Shown here: one piece after another, positions 26,488-34,873 of the stretch
Numbering within the stretch: position 1 is the first letter of the stretch
How the letters are laid out: each line of letters opens with the position of its first letter
Source of the DNA: Streptomyces sp. ISL-66
GTDB lineage: Bacteria; Actinomycetota; Actinomycetes; Streptomycetales; Streptomycetaceae
Direction: 5' to 3'
Assembly (NCBI RefSeq): GCF_018614135.1
Contig: NZ_JAGGOW010000036.1
Span: 1-64,000, forward strand
Length of the DNA stretch: 64,000 nucleotides
Program-made: the position numbers and the translations under genes
Notes under the pieces: generated by a model
Told to the model about the DNA's origin: nothing
Databases searched by the model: none
The model's input: the letters and a program-made list of their open reading frames with translations, nothing else

Positions 26488-26771
26488 GCTGGCTGTGGTG
26501 GGGCGCCGCCGCCTGGCTCGCCTTCGACATAGCCGCCGCCACCTGGTGGGCCGCCTGGCGGTCCCTCGGGACCAGCGAGCAGGACCTGTGGGACCGCACC
26601 GCCAGTGAGGCCGCCCGCGCCAAGCAGGTCGCCGCCGACCTCGAGGCCGTCAAAGCCCGGCGCGAAGCCGAACAGGCCGAGCGGGCCGACATCGCCCGCA
26701 AGTTCGCCCAGATCATCACCGCCGAATTCCAGGCCCAGCTTCCGCACCAGCGGACGGAGGAAGACCGATGA
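26484..26771 (+). CDS. Membrane-anchored coiled-coil protein
   Basis: 95 residues, ATGA overlap. The N-terminal hydrophobic segment LWWGAAAWLAFDIAAATWWAAW is followed by a charged coiled coil (AADLEAVKARREAEQAERADI). No family recognised. Confidence 0.65.
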   Translation: MSWLWWGAAAWLAFDIAAATWWAAWRSLGTSEQDLWDRTASEAARAKQVAADLEAVKARREAEQAERADIARKFAQIITAEFQAQLPHQRTEEDR

Positions 26772-27598
26772 CCAGCAAGACGCTCCCGCCTCACGGCACC
26801 TACGCCCGAGCCCGCGGCAACCACCGCAGCGGAGCAGGCCGCTGCTACTGCCAGCCATGCCGCGCAGCTGAGCACGCCTACACCAAGCGTCGCCTTCTCC
26901 TCAAGGCCACAGGCCGCCCGCTTCTGATCGATGCCGCCCCTGTCCGCGCACACCTCAAGAAACTTCGTCAGGCAGGTGCCGCCTACACCGCGATCGCCGA
27001 CACCCTCGGCGTACCGCGCAGCACACTCTCCAACATCACCAGCGGCCGAAACGGCCGCCTGCGCAGCAGCACCGCCACCGCAATCCTCGCCATCCGCCCC
27101 GGCCAGGCAATCGATACCACTCGGTCCGTGGCCGCCCTCGGCTCTATCCGGCGCATCCGAGCCCTCTTCGCCGCCGGGCACACCCTGAAGGCGATTGCTG
27201 CCGCAGCCGAAATCGAAGAGTCCACGGCCAGCTATCTCGTCAACGGGCATGCCGTGACCATCCGCCGTGAACTGGCTCTACGTATCGAGGCCGGCTACAC
27301 CGCACTGGCGCACCGGCGTGGAACCTCGGTGCGCAACCTGCGCAGGGCACGACGCGAGCAGTGGGCCGGGCCGGATTACTGGGACGTCGAGGACTTCGAC
27401 GACCCTGCCTTCGAACCCGCCACGGATCGGATCCCCGGCTATATCTCCCGCTCCGAGGACTGCTTCGAACTCGAGCGGCTGGGCTACTCCCGAGAGCAGA
27501 TCGCCGAACGTCTCGGCGTCACCCGCGACGGCCTCCAGCGAGCCCTCTCCATCTACCGGCAGAAGCAGACCGCTCCCGACGTGCGAAAGGCCGCCTGA
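26768..27598 (+). CDS. Multi-HTH DNA-binding protein
   Basis: 276 residues. Residues 1-45 hold a small Cys motif (CYCQPC) seen in a family of actinobacterial and actinophage regulators, followed by three HTH-like units: IADTLGVPRSTLSNITSG, IAAAAEIEESTASYLVNG and IAERLGVTRDGLQRALS. It is a sequence-specific DNA binder by structure; the target is unknown. TGATG coupling to the next gene. Confidence 0.75.
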   Translation: MTSKTLPPHGTYARARGNHRSGAGRCYCQPCRAAEHAYTKRRLLLKATGRPLLIDAAPVRAHLKKLRQAGAAYTAIADTLGVPRSTLSNITSGRNGRLRSSTATAILAIRPGQAIDTTRSVAALGSIRRIRALFAAGHTLKAIAAAAEIEESTASYLVNGHAVTIRRELALRIEAGYTALAHRRGTSVRNLRRARREQWAGPDYWDVEDFDDPAFEPATDRIPGYISRSEDCFELERLGYSREQIAERLGVTRDGLQRALSIYRQKQTAPDVRKAA

Positions 27599-27915
27599 TG
27601 GGCGTCCCGTGGCGGGCCACCCGCCCGACCTGCAAGCACAGCCACCCGTTCCCCGAGCACCTGCGCCGCCTGCCCAACGGCTGGGCCTACTGCCGGGAGT
27701 GTGACCGGCTCAAGTACGTGCCTGCCACGCCGGACGAGAGCGCTGTTGTGCGAGCCGTCACCGGCGACCCGCCCGCTCGGCTGACCCCAAGGGAACGCGC
27801 GATCGTCGTCCGATCCCTCACCGACCGCGGCCTCTCCGCCCGCCTGATCGCCGAACACGTCAGGTGCACCCCGCGGACCGTCCACCGGATCCGCAACCGC
27901 GCCGCCGCCGCCTGA
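27598..27915 (+). CDS. Zinc-finger plus HTH protein
   Basis: 105 residues from ATG 27598. CKHSHPFPEHLRRLPNGWAYCREC is a C2HC-like zinc site; RGLSARLIAEHVRCTPRTVHRIRNR is an HTH. A likely regulator of the early region, immediately before the replication gene. Confidence 0.7.
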   Translation: MGVPWRATRPTCKHSHPFPEHLRRLPNGWAYCRECDRLKYVPATPDESAVVRAVTGDPPARLTPRERAIVVRSLTDRGLSARLIAEHVRCTPRTVHRIRNRAAAA

Positions 27916-27959
27916 CCGCGGCATCCCACCCGCACCAGCCAGCCAGAGAGAAGACGCCC

Positions 27960-28847
27960 GTGGGAATCCGCCTGATGGTCGACGTGCTCCTGAGCGCGCC
28001 CGAGGCACTGACTCACCGGGAGAAGCTGCTCCTCGTCACGCTGGCGGAGGACGCCAACGACGACACCCGGATCACCTGGAACAGCGTCGAACGGCCCGAG
28101 GTACTCCGCGGCGCCAAGGTCAGCCGATCCCAGCTGTACGCCGTGATCAAGTCCCTCATCACCAAGGGTGCGCTGACGAAGTTGTCGGCCGGACAAAAGA
28201 ACGGCACCGCGAAGTACGAGATCCCCAAATTCCCCGACAGTCAGTGTCAGGAAATCGCGGACACTGAGCCCCCTTCTCAGGGTCCCGAAAATCGGGACAC
28301 TGACCATTCTCAGAGTCCCGGAATCCCTGACGCTGACGCTGTCCAGTGTCCCGAAACTCCTGACACTGAGAACGAAGGTCAGTGTCAGGGATTCGCTGAC
28401 ACTGACGGATCTCAGTGTCAGGAAATCCGGGACGTCAGTGTCAGGGATTCCGGGACCCCTACTCCTCTTTCCCCTCTGAAGGAGGGGGAAGAGGAGGAAA
28501 CCTCCTCGCGACCGGCCGAGCAACTCGAAGCCTTCGGCGCGTTCTGGCTGACCTACCCGAAGAGGATCAACAGGGGCAAGGCCCAGGAGCGCTGGATCGA
28601 AGCCATGCGAAAGGGCGTCAACCCCACGCTCATCGTCACGGCAGCCCGGAACTACGCCCGATCCGTCGCTGGCAAGGACCCCCAGTACACGAGCTACCCC
28701 GCGAACTGGCTCGCCAACGAGCGCTACCACGACGAGTACCCCGAGGCCCCGGCCGGCCAGCCCGACCTCCATGTCGTCGGCAGTCAGAAGCACCGCCCGT
28801 TCCAGCCCAACCCGAAAGCCAACTACCACAAGGGATTCGGAGCATGA
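27960..28847 (+). CDS. Phage replication initiator (lambda O / DnaD-like)
   Basis: 295 residues from GTG 27960. Residues 1-85 form a winged helix (LTHREKLLLVTLAEDAND, VSRSQLYAVIKSLITKGAL). Residues 94-167 are a repeat region, consensus SQCQExxDTE every 11-12 residues, encoded by palindromic DNA repeats. Residues 190-265 (AFWLTYPKRINRGKAQERWIEA, YPANWLANERYHDEY) match the C-terminal domain of phage initiators. The next gene is a DnaC-type loader, so this protein should bind the origin in its own gene and recruit it. Function rests on domains and position. Confidence 0.85.
   Translation: MGIRLMVDVLLSAPEALTHREKLLLVTLAEDANDDTRITWNSVERPEVLRGAKVSRSQLYAVIKSLITKGALTKLSAGQKNGTAKYEIPKFPDSQCQEIADTEPPSQGPENRDTDHSQSPGIPDADAVQCPETPDTENEGQCQGFADTDGSQCQEIRDVSVRDSGTPTPLSPLKEGEEEETSSRPAEQLEAFGAFWLTYPKRINRGKAQERWIEAMRKGVNPTLIVTAARNYARSVAGKDPQYTSYPANWLANERYHDEYPEAPAGQPDLHVVGSQKHRPFQPNPKANYHKGFGA
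28242..28462. repeat. Iteron-like array, seven units of 27 bp: probable phage replication origin
   Basis: Imperfect palindromes TCAGTGTC-N11-GACACTGA start at 28242, 28278, 28311, 28344, 28380, 28413 and 28436. Spacing is 33 or 36 bp (three turns, whole codons) except the last pair, which overlaps at 23 bp and is degenerate on the right arm. It lies inside the initiator gene, as lambda ori lies inside O. Confidence 0.82.
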
Positions 28848-29584
28848 CCGAGCCAATGAGCCTCGGCGAGGCCGGTGCCGAGCGCATCGCCCGCCGTATC
28901 GCCGCCGCCCTCGAGGCCCGCGGCATCCCGCCCGTCGAAGGAGGTCCCATCGTGGACAGGCCGACCAACGAACCCGGTGATCCCGAGTTTCACCGCCAGC
29001 GGCGAGCCGAGTGGGCGCTGAAGCGCTGGGAAGCGGCGACCCCCTACCGCTACCAGGGCGCCACCAGCAGCAACCCCGGTGTCCGCGACTGGGCCCACCG
29101 GGCCGCGACGGAACCCCGGTCCGCCGGCTTCCTGCTCCTCACCGGCTCCTTCGGTACCGGCAAGACCCACGAGGCCTACGGTGCACTCCGGCTGATCGCG
29201 GACGCCGGGCCGGAGAAGTACGAGTTCATCGCCGTCACCGCGCCGGACATGTACGCCCTGCTCCGGCCGGGCGGCAGCGAACGCGGCACCGAGTACGAAG
29301 TGAAGCGGCTGAAGCGAATCCCGCTGCTCCTCATCGACGACCTCGGCACCGAGAAGATCACCGAGTTCACCGAGGAAGCCACGTACCGGCTGCTGAACGA
29401 GCGCTACAACGAATCGCTGCCGACGATCATCACCAGCAACCTCGAAGCGGACTCCCGCGACGAGAAGGGTGCTCGGCAGGGTCCCGACCTCACCACCACC
29501 CTCGGCGCCCGGATCACCGACCGGCTCCGGCAGATGACCACCGTCATCGGCATGGACGGCCCCAGCCGACGAGGTGCCGCATGA
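28844..29584 (+). CDS. DnaC/IstB-type helicase loader ATPase
   Basis: 246 residues from ATG 28844 (ATGA overlap). Walker A GSFGTGKT (101-108), Walker B LLLIDDLG (161-168), a sensor-like ITSNLEA and the arginine region GARITDRLRQM. It loads replicative helicase at the origin in partnership with the initiator just upstream. No helicase gene is seen in the window, so host DnaB is the likely cargo. Confidence 0.88.
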   Translation: MTEPMSLGEAGAERIARRIAAALEARGIPPVEGGPIVDRPTNEPGDPEFHRQRRAEWALKRWEAATPYRYQGATSSNPGVRDWAHRAATEPRSAGFLLLTGSFGTGKTHEAYGALRLIADAGPEKYEFIAVTAPDMYALLRPGGSERGTEYEVKRLKRIPLLLIDDLGTEKITEFTEEATYRLLNERYNESLPTIITSNLEADSRDEKGARQGPDLTTTLGARITDRLRQMTTVIGMDGPSRRGAA

Positions 29585-29856
29585 AGGCCGACGACCCGCG
29601 GATGGCCGTAGTCGCCTGCGAGCTGGCCCGCCTCAGCTACGAGGGCGGCGGCAACGGCCTCGAGGTCGCAGAGCAGTGGATCACTGCTCACGTCAGCGCA
29701 GTCCTCGCCGTCCAGAAGGGCCGAGCCCAGAACCCGCTGGCTTTCCCGGGGTTCGGCGATGGCACCCCCGAGGAGACGGCCCGCCGGATCGTCGCCCGAC
29801 TCCTGGACGCCGGCTGGCGCCCGCCCGACACCGAATGCCTCGAAGTGGCTCCGTGA
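29581..29856 (+). CDS. Hypothetical protein
   Basis: 91 residues, ATGA overlap with the loader gene. Helical, with EETARRIVARLLDAGWRPP near the end, a pattern frequent in small Streptomyces phage proteins. Function unknown. Confidence 0.65.
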   Translation: MKADDPRMAVVACELARLSYEGGGNGLEVAEQWITAHVSAVLAVQKGRAQNPLAFPGFGDGTPEETARRIVARLLDAGWRPPDTECLEVAP

Positions 29857-29909
29857 CCACCGACATCCCCGACGCCGAGATCGTCGAACCCGAACAGGAG
29901 ACCGCATGA
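29853..29909 (+). CDS. Possible 18-residue peptide
   Basis: GTG 29853 to TGA 29909 encodes VTTDIPDAEIVEPEQETA. It overlaps both neighbours by four bases, which couples translation across them. It may be a real peptide or only a coupling element. Confidence 0.35.
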   Translation: MTTDIPDAEIVEPEQETA

Positions 29910-30370
29910 CCAGCACCCTGCTCACCCCGAGCACGAACGCCACCCCCGTCGAGAAGGCCGTCGCTTCCGGCATCGCCGACGGCTTCGAGCCCCAGACCTT
30001 CCTGTGGATGTTCTTCCACCGCCCCAACGGCAGCGTCCGCTTCTGGTACGCCTGGACCACAGGCGGCACGACCCTCGGCAACAGCATCGACGTCATCGCC
30101 CGCATGAAGAGTCTCGACGGAGCCGACTGGCTCCACTACGGCGACCGCCACGCAGTCCTCAGCACCCGCGGCGCTATCCGTATCGAGGCCTACCCCCTTC
30201 GGCCGATCCTCGCCGACATCCACAACGGCGAACGCGCCCCCGCAGACCGGCGAGCCGCGATGGACCACCTTGTGAAGACGGCGGCGGAGGACCTGGGCCG
30301 GCCCCTCGACCCCAGCCGCTCGACGTGGCTCGGATACGGGCCCAACCGCACCAGCGAGGCCATGCGATGA
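29906..30370 (+). CDS. Hypothetical protein
   Basis: 154 residues from ATG 29906. WMFFHRPNGSVRFWYAWTTGGTTLGNSIDVIARM and LHYGDRHAVLSTRGAIRIEAYPL suggest a compact beta-rich fold. No family recognised. Confidence 0.65.
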   Translation: MTSTLLTPSTNATPVEKAVASGIADGFEPQTFLWMFFHRPNGSVRFWYAWTTGGTTLGNSIDVIARMKSLDGADWLHYGDRHAVLSTRGAIRIEAYPLRPILADIHNGERAPADRRAAMDHLVKTAAEDLGRPLDPSRSTWLGYGPNRTSEAMR

Positions 30371-30666
30371 CCCAGCCCCGCTCGGCCCCGATGCCCGCCA
30401 GCCTCCGCCCCGGCCGCCCCCGGCACCCCGCCTACGACCACCGCTGCCCCCACTGCAGCGCCCCCGAGAAGGCGCGTTGCACGACGATCTCCGGCCGCCA
30501 CACCAAAACCGCCCCCTGCCCCGCCCGCCTCGCCGCCTGGGCCACCGCCACCGCCTGCTGCACCACCTGCCAGGTGCCCCAGACCTACCCCTGCCACGAC
30601 AACGGCCGCCGCCGCGACGACGTCCACCCCGCCCGCTACACCGAAGCTGAGGAGACAGCCGCATGA
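30367..30666 (+). CDS. Cys-rich zinc-binding protein
   Basis: 99 residues. CPHCSAPEKARC, CPAR and CCTTCQVPQTYPC give several CxxC pairs, like the zinc fingers that recur in actinophage early regions (the P-X-Y-X-H-X2-CPXC type). ATGA overlaps at both ends. Confidence 0.65.
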   Translation: MTQPRSAPMPASLRPGRPRHPAYDHRCPHCSAPEKARCTTISGRHTKTAPCPARLAAWATATACCTTCQVPQTYPCHDNGRRRDDVHPARYTEAEETAA

Positions 30667-30998
30667 CCGACTACCCGCCTGCCGACGACCGCCTCAAGCA
30701 CCTCCTCGCCCAAGAGATCAACCTGAGCGTTGACACCTGGAAGCTCGCCTTCTGGATCGCCGACGGCATCGTAAAGAACCCGGAGATCCGCGCCGAACTC
30801 GACCGACTTGCCGACGCCCACCACAAGGGCCAGCCCTGCGGCGACCGGCACTGCGCCCGCTGCTTCGAATCCGCCTTCGCTGTCGGGGAAGCCGTAGCAG
30901 CGGCGGCCCGGTGCACCAAGTACGTCGGCGAGCACATCCAGTGCGGCCGGTGCGGGGGCTCCGTGGAGGGCCACGAGACGACCGAAGCCGACCGGTGA
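30663..30998 (+). CDS. Hypothetical protein with Cys/His clusters
   Basis: 111 residues. Helical N-terminus, then HHKGQPCGDRHCARCF and CTKYVGEHIQCGRCGG, likely zinc sites. Function unknown. Confidence 0.65.
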   Translation: MTDYPPADDRLKHLLAQEINLSVDTWKLAFWIADGIVKNPEIRAELDRLADAHHKGQPCGDRHCARCFESAFAVGEAVAAAARCTKYVGEHIQCGRCGGSVEGHETTEADR

Positions 30999-31294
30999 CC
31001 GCCCTCGACGCGCTCCTTGCCGAGGAGTGGCCCGACGGAACCTTCGGCGGCCCCCGACCCTCCACACCCGACCTGACACCCCGCGGCCACTGCGTCTGGT
31101 GCAACCAGCCCTGGGCCATCAACGCCGACGGCACCCTCCGAGTCCACCGAATCCCCGGCGACCCCAACCGCACGCCCTGCATCGGCAGCCGACGTCAACC
31201 CGCAACCATCCTCCGACCCCGAACCCGCCCCGCCACCGCCGCCCGACACCGCGCCGCACTCGTCGCCGCCCTCCGCACCCGAAAGGCCGCCTGA
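30995..31294 (+). CDS. Hypothetical protein with CxxC
   Basis: 99 residues from GTG 30995. HCVWCNQPWAINADGTLRVH resembles a small zinc knuckle; the C-terminus is Arg/Ala-rich (TRPATAARHRAALVAALRTRKAA). Confidence 0.6.
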   Translation: MTALDALLAEEWPDGTFGGPRPSTPDLTPRGHCVWCNQPWAINADGTLRVHRIPGDPNRTPCIGSRRQPATILRPRTRPATAARHRAALVAALRTRKAA

Positions 31295-31584
31295 TGACCG
31301 AGCTCGAACGCCTCCGCCTCCACGCCGAAGCCACCACCGAACGACACACCGCCATCCGCAACCTGCTCGCCCAGGTCGACCTCGTGGACGAGCCCGACGC
31401 CTGGGACCTCGGCATGGCCATCCTTGCGATCCTCGACGGCCCGCCAGCCCCCGGCCCGTGGGTGCCCTGCACACCCGAACTGCTGGCCGACCACCCGAAC
31501 GTATGCCGGCGCGGACTTCGTCGGCCCGGCCGGGACGGGATCAGCCACTACCACCGACTCGACTCCACCGGTCAACCCGCCTGA
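31294..31584 (+). CDS. Hypothetical protein
   Basis: 96 residues, TGATG coupling with the gene before. Helical N-terminus; the rest has no known motif. The first of several genes followed by a hairpin. Confidence 0.6.
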   Translation: MTELERLRLHAEATTERHTAIRNLLAQVDLVDEPDAWDLGMAILAILDGPPAPGPWVPCTPELLADHPNVCRRGLRRPGRDGISHYHRLDSTGQPA

Positions 31585-31590
31585 CAGCAG

Positions 31591-31625
31591 TGCGGACGCC
31601 CTCGAGGAAAGCGAGGGCGTCCGCA
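31591..31625 (+). terminator. Perfect 14-bp hairpin
   Basis: TGCGGACGCCCTCG (31591-31604) pairs with CGAGGGCGTCCGCA (31612-31625) around AGGAAAG. It sits in a 70-base gap of the early chain. Confidence 0.75.
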
Positions 31626-31654
31626 CCGAAAGACTCTCACGAACGGAGATCTCG

Positions 31655-32029
31655 ATGACCAGCAGCATGGAATGGATCCGCCGTAACTACGGCGTCCCCG
31701 CCCGACATGGCATGCACGTGACCTACGGCGGCAAGCCCGCCGTCATCCTCGGCACCCGTGGCCCGCACCTCCGCCTCCGCGTCGAAGGCGAACGCCGGAC
31801 AGTCACAGACCACCCGACGTACCGCATCGTCTACCCCGAGGTCCCCCGGCCCGCCCGCCCTCGCGGCTGGTGCTCCTGGTGCACGCAGGACCGGGCCATG
31901 ACCGCAGCGGGAGTGATGGGCAAGCACCGCCCGGCATTCCCCACCGCCGAGGACTGCCCCGGCGTCGGCAAGACGCCCATGTGGCCCGTCGAGTACCGCA
32001 CCAACGCCGAAGCGGCAGGCCGGCAATGA
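31655..32029 (+). CDS. Hypothetical protein
   Basis: 124 residues from ATG 31655 after ACGGAG. NYGVPARHGMHVTYGGKPAVILGTRGPHLRLRVEG.. looks like an SH3-like beta barrel, followed by WCSWC and a C-terminal extension. The family is common in actinophages but uncharacterised. Confidence 0.65.
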   Translation: MTSSMEWIRRNYGVPARHGMHVTYGGKPAVILGTRGPHLRLRVEGERRTVTDHPTYRIVYPEVPRPARPRGWCSWCTQDRAMTAAGVMGKHRPAFPTAEDCPGVGKTPMWPVEYRTNAEAAGRQ

Positions 32030-32313
32030 GCGGCCCGCCGCGGATGCCGCTGACCCGCCCCCAGGCCGCCGTCCTCGAAGCCGCCGCCGACGGAGCCACC
32101 CTCACCGTCGTCGCCGCCCGCCTCGGCATCCGTCGCGAACAGGCCGCAGCCCGCCTCTCCGAGGCCTACAAGCGGTTGGACGTCGCCTGGATGGATCGCG
32201 ACGAACGCCGGGCCGCAGCAGTCCGCGTAGCCCGCAAACGTGGACTGATACCCCCGGTAGCCGACACAACAGGCCCCAGGGAGCCACAGAAGCCCGTCTC
32301 GCGGCCGAACTAG
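32026..32313 (+). CDS. LuxR-type HTH protein
   Basis: 95 residues. LTRPQAAVLEAAADGATLTVVAARLGIRREQAAARLSEAYKRL matches the C-terminal HTH of LuxR-like regulators, without any receiver domain. Likely an early regulator. Confidence 0.7.
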   Translation: MSGPPRMPLTRPQAAVLEAAADGATLTVVAARLGIRREQAAARLSEAYKRLDVAWMDRDERRAAAVRVARKRGLIPPVADTTGPREPQKPVSRPN

Positions 32314-32406
32314 CCGAGAAGGCGTCCGGGGTTCACTAGACCCTCAGAACGGCCCTCAGGGGCCGCGCAGGACAGTCCGCCGCCGCAACCGACCGAAAGG
32401 CCCGAC

Positions 32407-32583
32407 GTGACCGACCTGCCCGAACAGCAGCAGCCCGAACCTCCGTGCGGCGCCCGCCCCATCCACGGCACCGCCCGATGCGACCTCCCCGAAGGCCACA
32501 CCGACCAGCGCCACTCCGCACCCCTGGCCATCGGTGGCCGCCTCAGCTTCAAGGCCGACCGCCGTCTCCCCGGCGAACGCTGA
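32407..32583 (+). CDS. Small His/Cys protein
   Basis: 58 residues from GTG 32407 with GAAAGG upstream. PPCGARPIHGTARCDLPEGHTDQRHSA is a pattern (C..CxLPxGHxxxH) found in many small actinophage proteins and probably binds zinc. Confidence 0.65.
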   Translation: MTDLPEQQQPEPPCGARPIHGTARCDLPEGHTDQRHSAPLAIGGRLSFKADRRLPGER

Positions 32584-32633
32584 CCACCCCGCCCCGGTTC
32601 GTCCGGCCTCGCGCACACCGAAGGAGACCCACC

Positions 32634-33119
32634 ATGACCACGCCCGCGCCCACCCCGATCGACTACCGCACCGCCCCGCCCAAGCTCACTGCCGTCGCGA
32701 CCGGCTGGCAGGCCTGGTGGGAGGACGTAGACACCTGGGACGGCTTCACCCTGTACGCGGATCTCGACACCGCGAAGCACCACGCGGCCGTCGCCTACAT
32801 CAGCGACGAGCACAGCTGGCACGCGGACGACGACCCGGCCGACGAAGCGCCCGACGTGGTGCTGACGTGGGCCTTCGCGCATAGCCGCTGGCACCTCCTG
32901 GCCGACGGCAAGGGCACCGGCATCCAGCTTTACCGGCACAGCACCTACGCCACCGCCACCCCGCACCGTCGCCTGACCGAGCTGGAGCACCATGCCGCCT
33001 GGCACGCCATCGAGGGCGCGGCAGGCGAGGAGGGCGCCGATCCGGACACCGTCCTCAACGCGGTGCTTGCCGCCCTGGACATCGACCCGCCGGCCGCTCC
33101 GGAGGCACCGAATGCCTGA
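32634..33119 (+). CDS. Hypothetical acidic protein
   Basis: 161 residues from ATG 32634 behind AAGGAG. Trp-rich and acidic (WQAWWEDVDTWDGFTLYADLDTAKHHAAVAYI). No domain recognised. Confidence 0.65.
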   Translation: MTTPAPTPIDYRTAPPKLTAVATGWQAWWEDVDTWDGFTLYADLDTAKHHAAVAYISDEHSWHADDDPADEAPDVVLTWAFAHSRWHLLADGKGTGIQLYRHSTYATATPHRRLTELEHHAAWHAIEGAAGEEGADPDTVLNAVLAALDIDPPAAPEAPNA

Positions 33120-33258
33120 CGAGCAGCCCACCGAGGACGCGCCCGACGAGTGCCCCGAGTGCGGCACCACCGCCTTCGACCTCGGCCACCCGACCGTCGA
33201 GCGCCCGTTCCTGGCCTGGCTGTGCATCGGCTGCCGTTGGGGAACCGCTGCCTACTGA
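33112..33258 (+). CDS. Small zinc-ribbon protein
   Basis: 48 residues. CPECGTTAFDLGHPTVERPFLAWLCIGC is a complete two-CxxC zinc ribbon. It overlaps the preceding gene by eight bases and ends just before a hairpin. Confidence 0.65.
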   Translation: MPDEQPTEDAPDECPECGTTAFDLGHPTVERPFLAWLCIGCRWGTAAY

Positions 33259-33266
33259 CCCCGAGC

Positions 33267-33295
33267 GCCGGCCCGCACTCGACCTGCGGGCCGGC
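33267..33295 (+). terminator. 11-bp hairpin
   Basis: GCCGGCCCGCA (33267-33277) pairs with TGCGGGCCGGC (33285-33295). It lies in a 72-base gap between early genes. Confidence 0.65.
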
Positions 33296-33330
33296 CTCCA
33301 CCGAGCATCCCACCGATCAAGGAGCAGACC

Positions 33331-33648
33331 GTGAGCAGCTTCGAGTACACCGACCATGACCGCAGCACCCTCGCGATCACGTCGGCCACCCTCCGCGACG
33401 GCACCCGCGTACTGGAGTTCACCGCAACCGGCTGCTGGACGGCCACCGTGTACGTACCGCTCGACCGCGTGGAGGAGGTCATTGCCGGGCTCCGCGACGT
33501 GGCCCGACAGACCGCCGGACAGGCGCCGACTGGCGAAGCGCTCTGCGGTCTCTGCGGGGCCGCGCACGGCAGCCACCACCACCGGTGGACCAGCACGGAT
33601 GACGCCATTGCCAACGCGCGGTGGACCGCCGAGGAGGCCGGAGCATGA
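33331..33648 (+). CDS. Hypothetical protein
   Basis: 105 residues from GTG 33331 with AAGGAG upstream. A beta-rich first half (TLRDGTRVLEFTATGCWTATVYVPL), then CGLCGAAHGSHHHRW, possibly zinc-binding. Confidence 0.65.
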   Translation: MSSFEYTDHDRSTLAITSATLRDGTRVLEFTATGCWTATVYVPLDRVEEVIAGLRDVARQTAGQAPTGEALCGLCGAAHGSHHHRWTSTDDAIANARWTAEEAGA

Positions 33649-33935
33649 GCACCACGCAACTCGTCGTCGCGGCCCTGGTCATCGGCTACATCCTCGGTCT
33701 CTGGCAGCCCGCCCGCCGTCTCACCGAGTGGGCCGACCGCCTCGTCTGGCAGCAGCCGCCCGTAGGCCGCCGAAGCTGGCGCTGGTGGGCTGCGCAGCCG
33801 GTGTACGCAGTGCAGATCCTGCTGCTGCTCGTCACCCAGCCGGTCACCACCGTGCAGGCCTGGCGGACCCGCAACGACCCGCCGCCGCCACGCTCGCCCG
33901 CGCCCCGCATCCGCAGCCTCAAGGAGGAGCCGTGA
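33645..33935 (+). CDS. Membrane protein, two hydrophobic segments
   Basis: 96 residues. An N-terminal helix LVVAALVIGYILGLW and a second WAAQPVYAVQILLLLV, with a Pro/Arg-rich tail. ATGA overlap. Function unknown. Confidence 0.6.
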   Translation: MSTTQLVVAALVIGYILGLWQPARRLTEWADRLVWQQPPVGRRSWRWWAAQPVYAVQILLLLVTQPVTTVQAWRTRNDPPPPRSPAPRIRSLKEEP

Positions 33936-34033
33936 TCGTCCTCGCCGTGGCCGCCGGCTGGTGCCTCGCCTCGATCGCCGTCTGCGCCCTGTACAGCCTC
34001 ACCCGCACCCTCTACCGCAGGAGCCACCGATGA
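33932..34033 (+). CDS. Tiny single-pass membrane protein
   Basis: 33 residues from GTG 33932. VIVLAVAAGWCLASIAVCALYSL is one hydrophobic helix with a basic tail YRRSHR. It overlaps both neighbours by four bases. Confidence 0.5.
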   Translation: MIVLAVAAGWCLASIAVCALYSLTRTLYRRSHR

Positions 34034-34458
34034 CCGAGTCCCGCCGCTTCCATCTCCTCCGCCACCACGACGTCACCGGGGTCTCCGGCGATGGCATCGT
34101 CGCCGACGGTGTCCTGTGGCCCGACGGCGCCGCGTCCGTCCGCTGGCGGGGCGAACACCCCTCGGTCGTCTTCTGGGACCGGGGACAGCTCAGCGTCGAT
34201 CACGTTCATGGACACGGCGGCTTCACCGAGATCGTCTGGGACGACAACGGCAGCGACGCCAGCAGGCTCGCCCGGATCGCCCAGGGCCACAGCAAGGACC
34301 AGAGCACAGGCGGCATGACGTCCGGCCTCTGCGACGAGTGCGAGCAGCGCTGGCCCTGCCCGACCTATGCGTGGGCCACCACCAACCGCGACGTCCTCGC
34401 CACCTGGGACCCGGGCGACGACGAGGACGAAGCCCAGCCCGACGGGAGCAGCCGATGA
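34030..34458 (+). CDS. Hypothetical protein
   Basis: 142 residues. FHLLRHHDVTGVSGDGIVADGVLWPDGAASVRWRG is a beta-sheet pattern frequent in actinophage proteins; the C-terminal part has CDECEQRWPC. Function unknown. Confidence 0.65.
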   Translation: MTESRRFHLLRHHDVTGVSGDGIVADGVLWPDGAASVRWRGEHPSVVFWDRGQLSVDHVHGHGGFTEIVWDDNGSDASRLARIAQGHSKDQSTGGMTSGLCDECEQRWPCPTYAWATTNRDVLATWDPGDDEDEAQPDGSSR

Positions 34459-34646
34459 CCGAACAGCCGCCCGAGCCCGAACCTCTCGCCTGCGCCGACC
34501 AGCGGAGCGGCTGGACGTGCACGCTCCTCGCCGGCCGCCACCCCGAGTCCAAGCACTGGGACCAGGACGCTGGCCGCTGGTGGCAGCAGAGCGGCGAACC
34601 GCCGTACAGCAACCGGGAGCAGGCCGCCGTGAAGGCTGAGACGTGA
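34455..34646 (+). CDS. Small hypothetical protein
   Basis: 63 residues, ATGA overlap. Trp-rich C-terminal half (WDQDAGRWWQQSGEPPYSNREQ). No family recognised. Confidence 0.6.
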   Translation: MTEQPPEPEPLACADQRSGWTCTLLAGRHPESKHWDQDAGRWWQQSGEPPYSNREQAAVKAET

Positions 34647-34873
34647 CCGGCCAGCTCGAGCTGTGGCAGCCCGGCTGGGACATCGAACCCTGCGACACCG
34701 CAGCAGCCCCTGTCCCGGCCGCCCGCCGCGGCAACCCCTACGCCAACGCCGCCGACAACGACGAGCGCGGCCGGCCGCTCACCTCCGACCACGCCAGGCC
34801 ACCCGGCCGCGGAGACGCGTGGCGGCTGCTTAAGCCCGTCATCGACGTGACCATCCAAGGAGAGATGCTGTGA
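34643..34873 (+). CDS. Small hypothetical protein
   Basis: 76 residues from GTG 34643, GTGA overlap. No motif recognised beyond WQPGWDIEPCD. Confidence 0.55.
   Translation: MTGQLELWQPGWDIEPCDTAAAPVPAARRGNPYANAADNDERGRPLTSDHARPPGRGDAWRLLKPVIDVTIQGEML

Noticed and set aside
28242..28462. CRISPR-like array
   Set aside because: Repeats are palindromic with 6-9 base gaps, in a coding frame and with no cas genes; iterons fit better. No CRISPR array was seen in the window.
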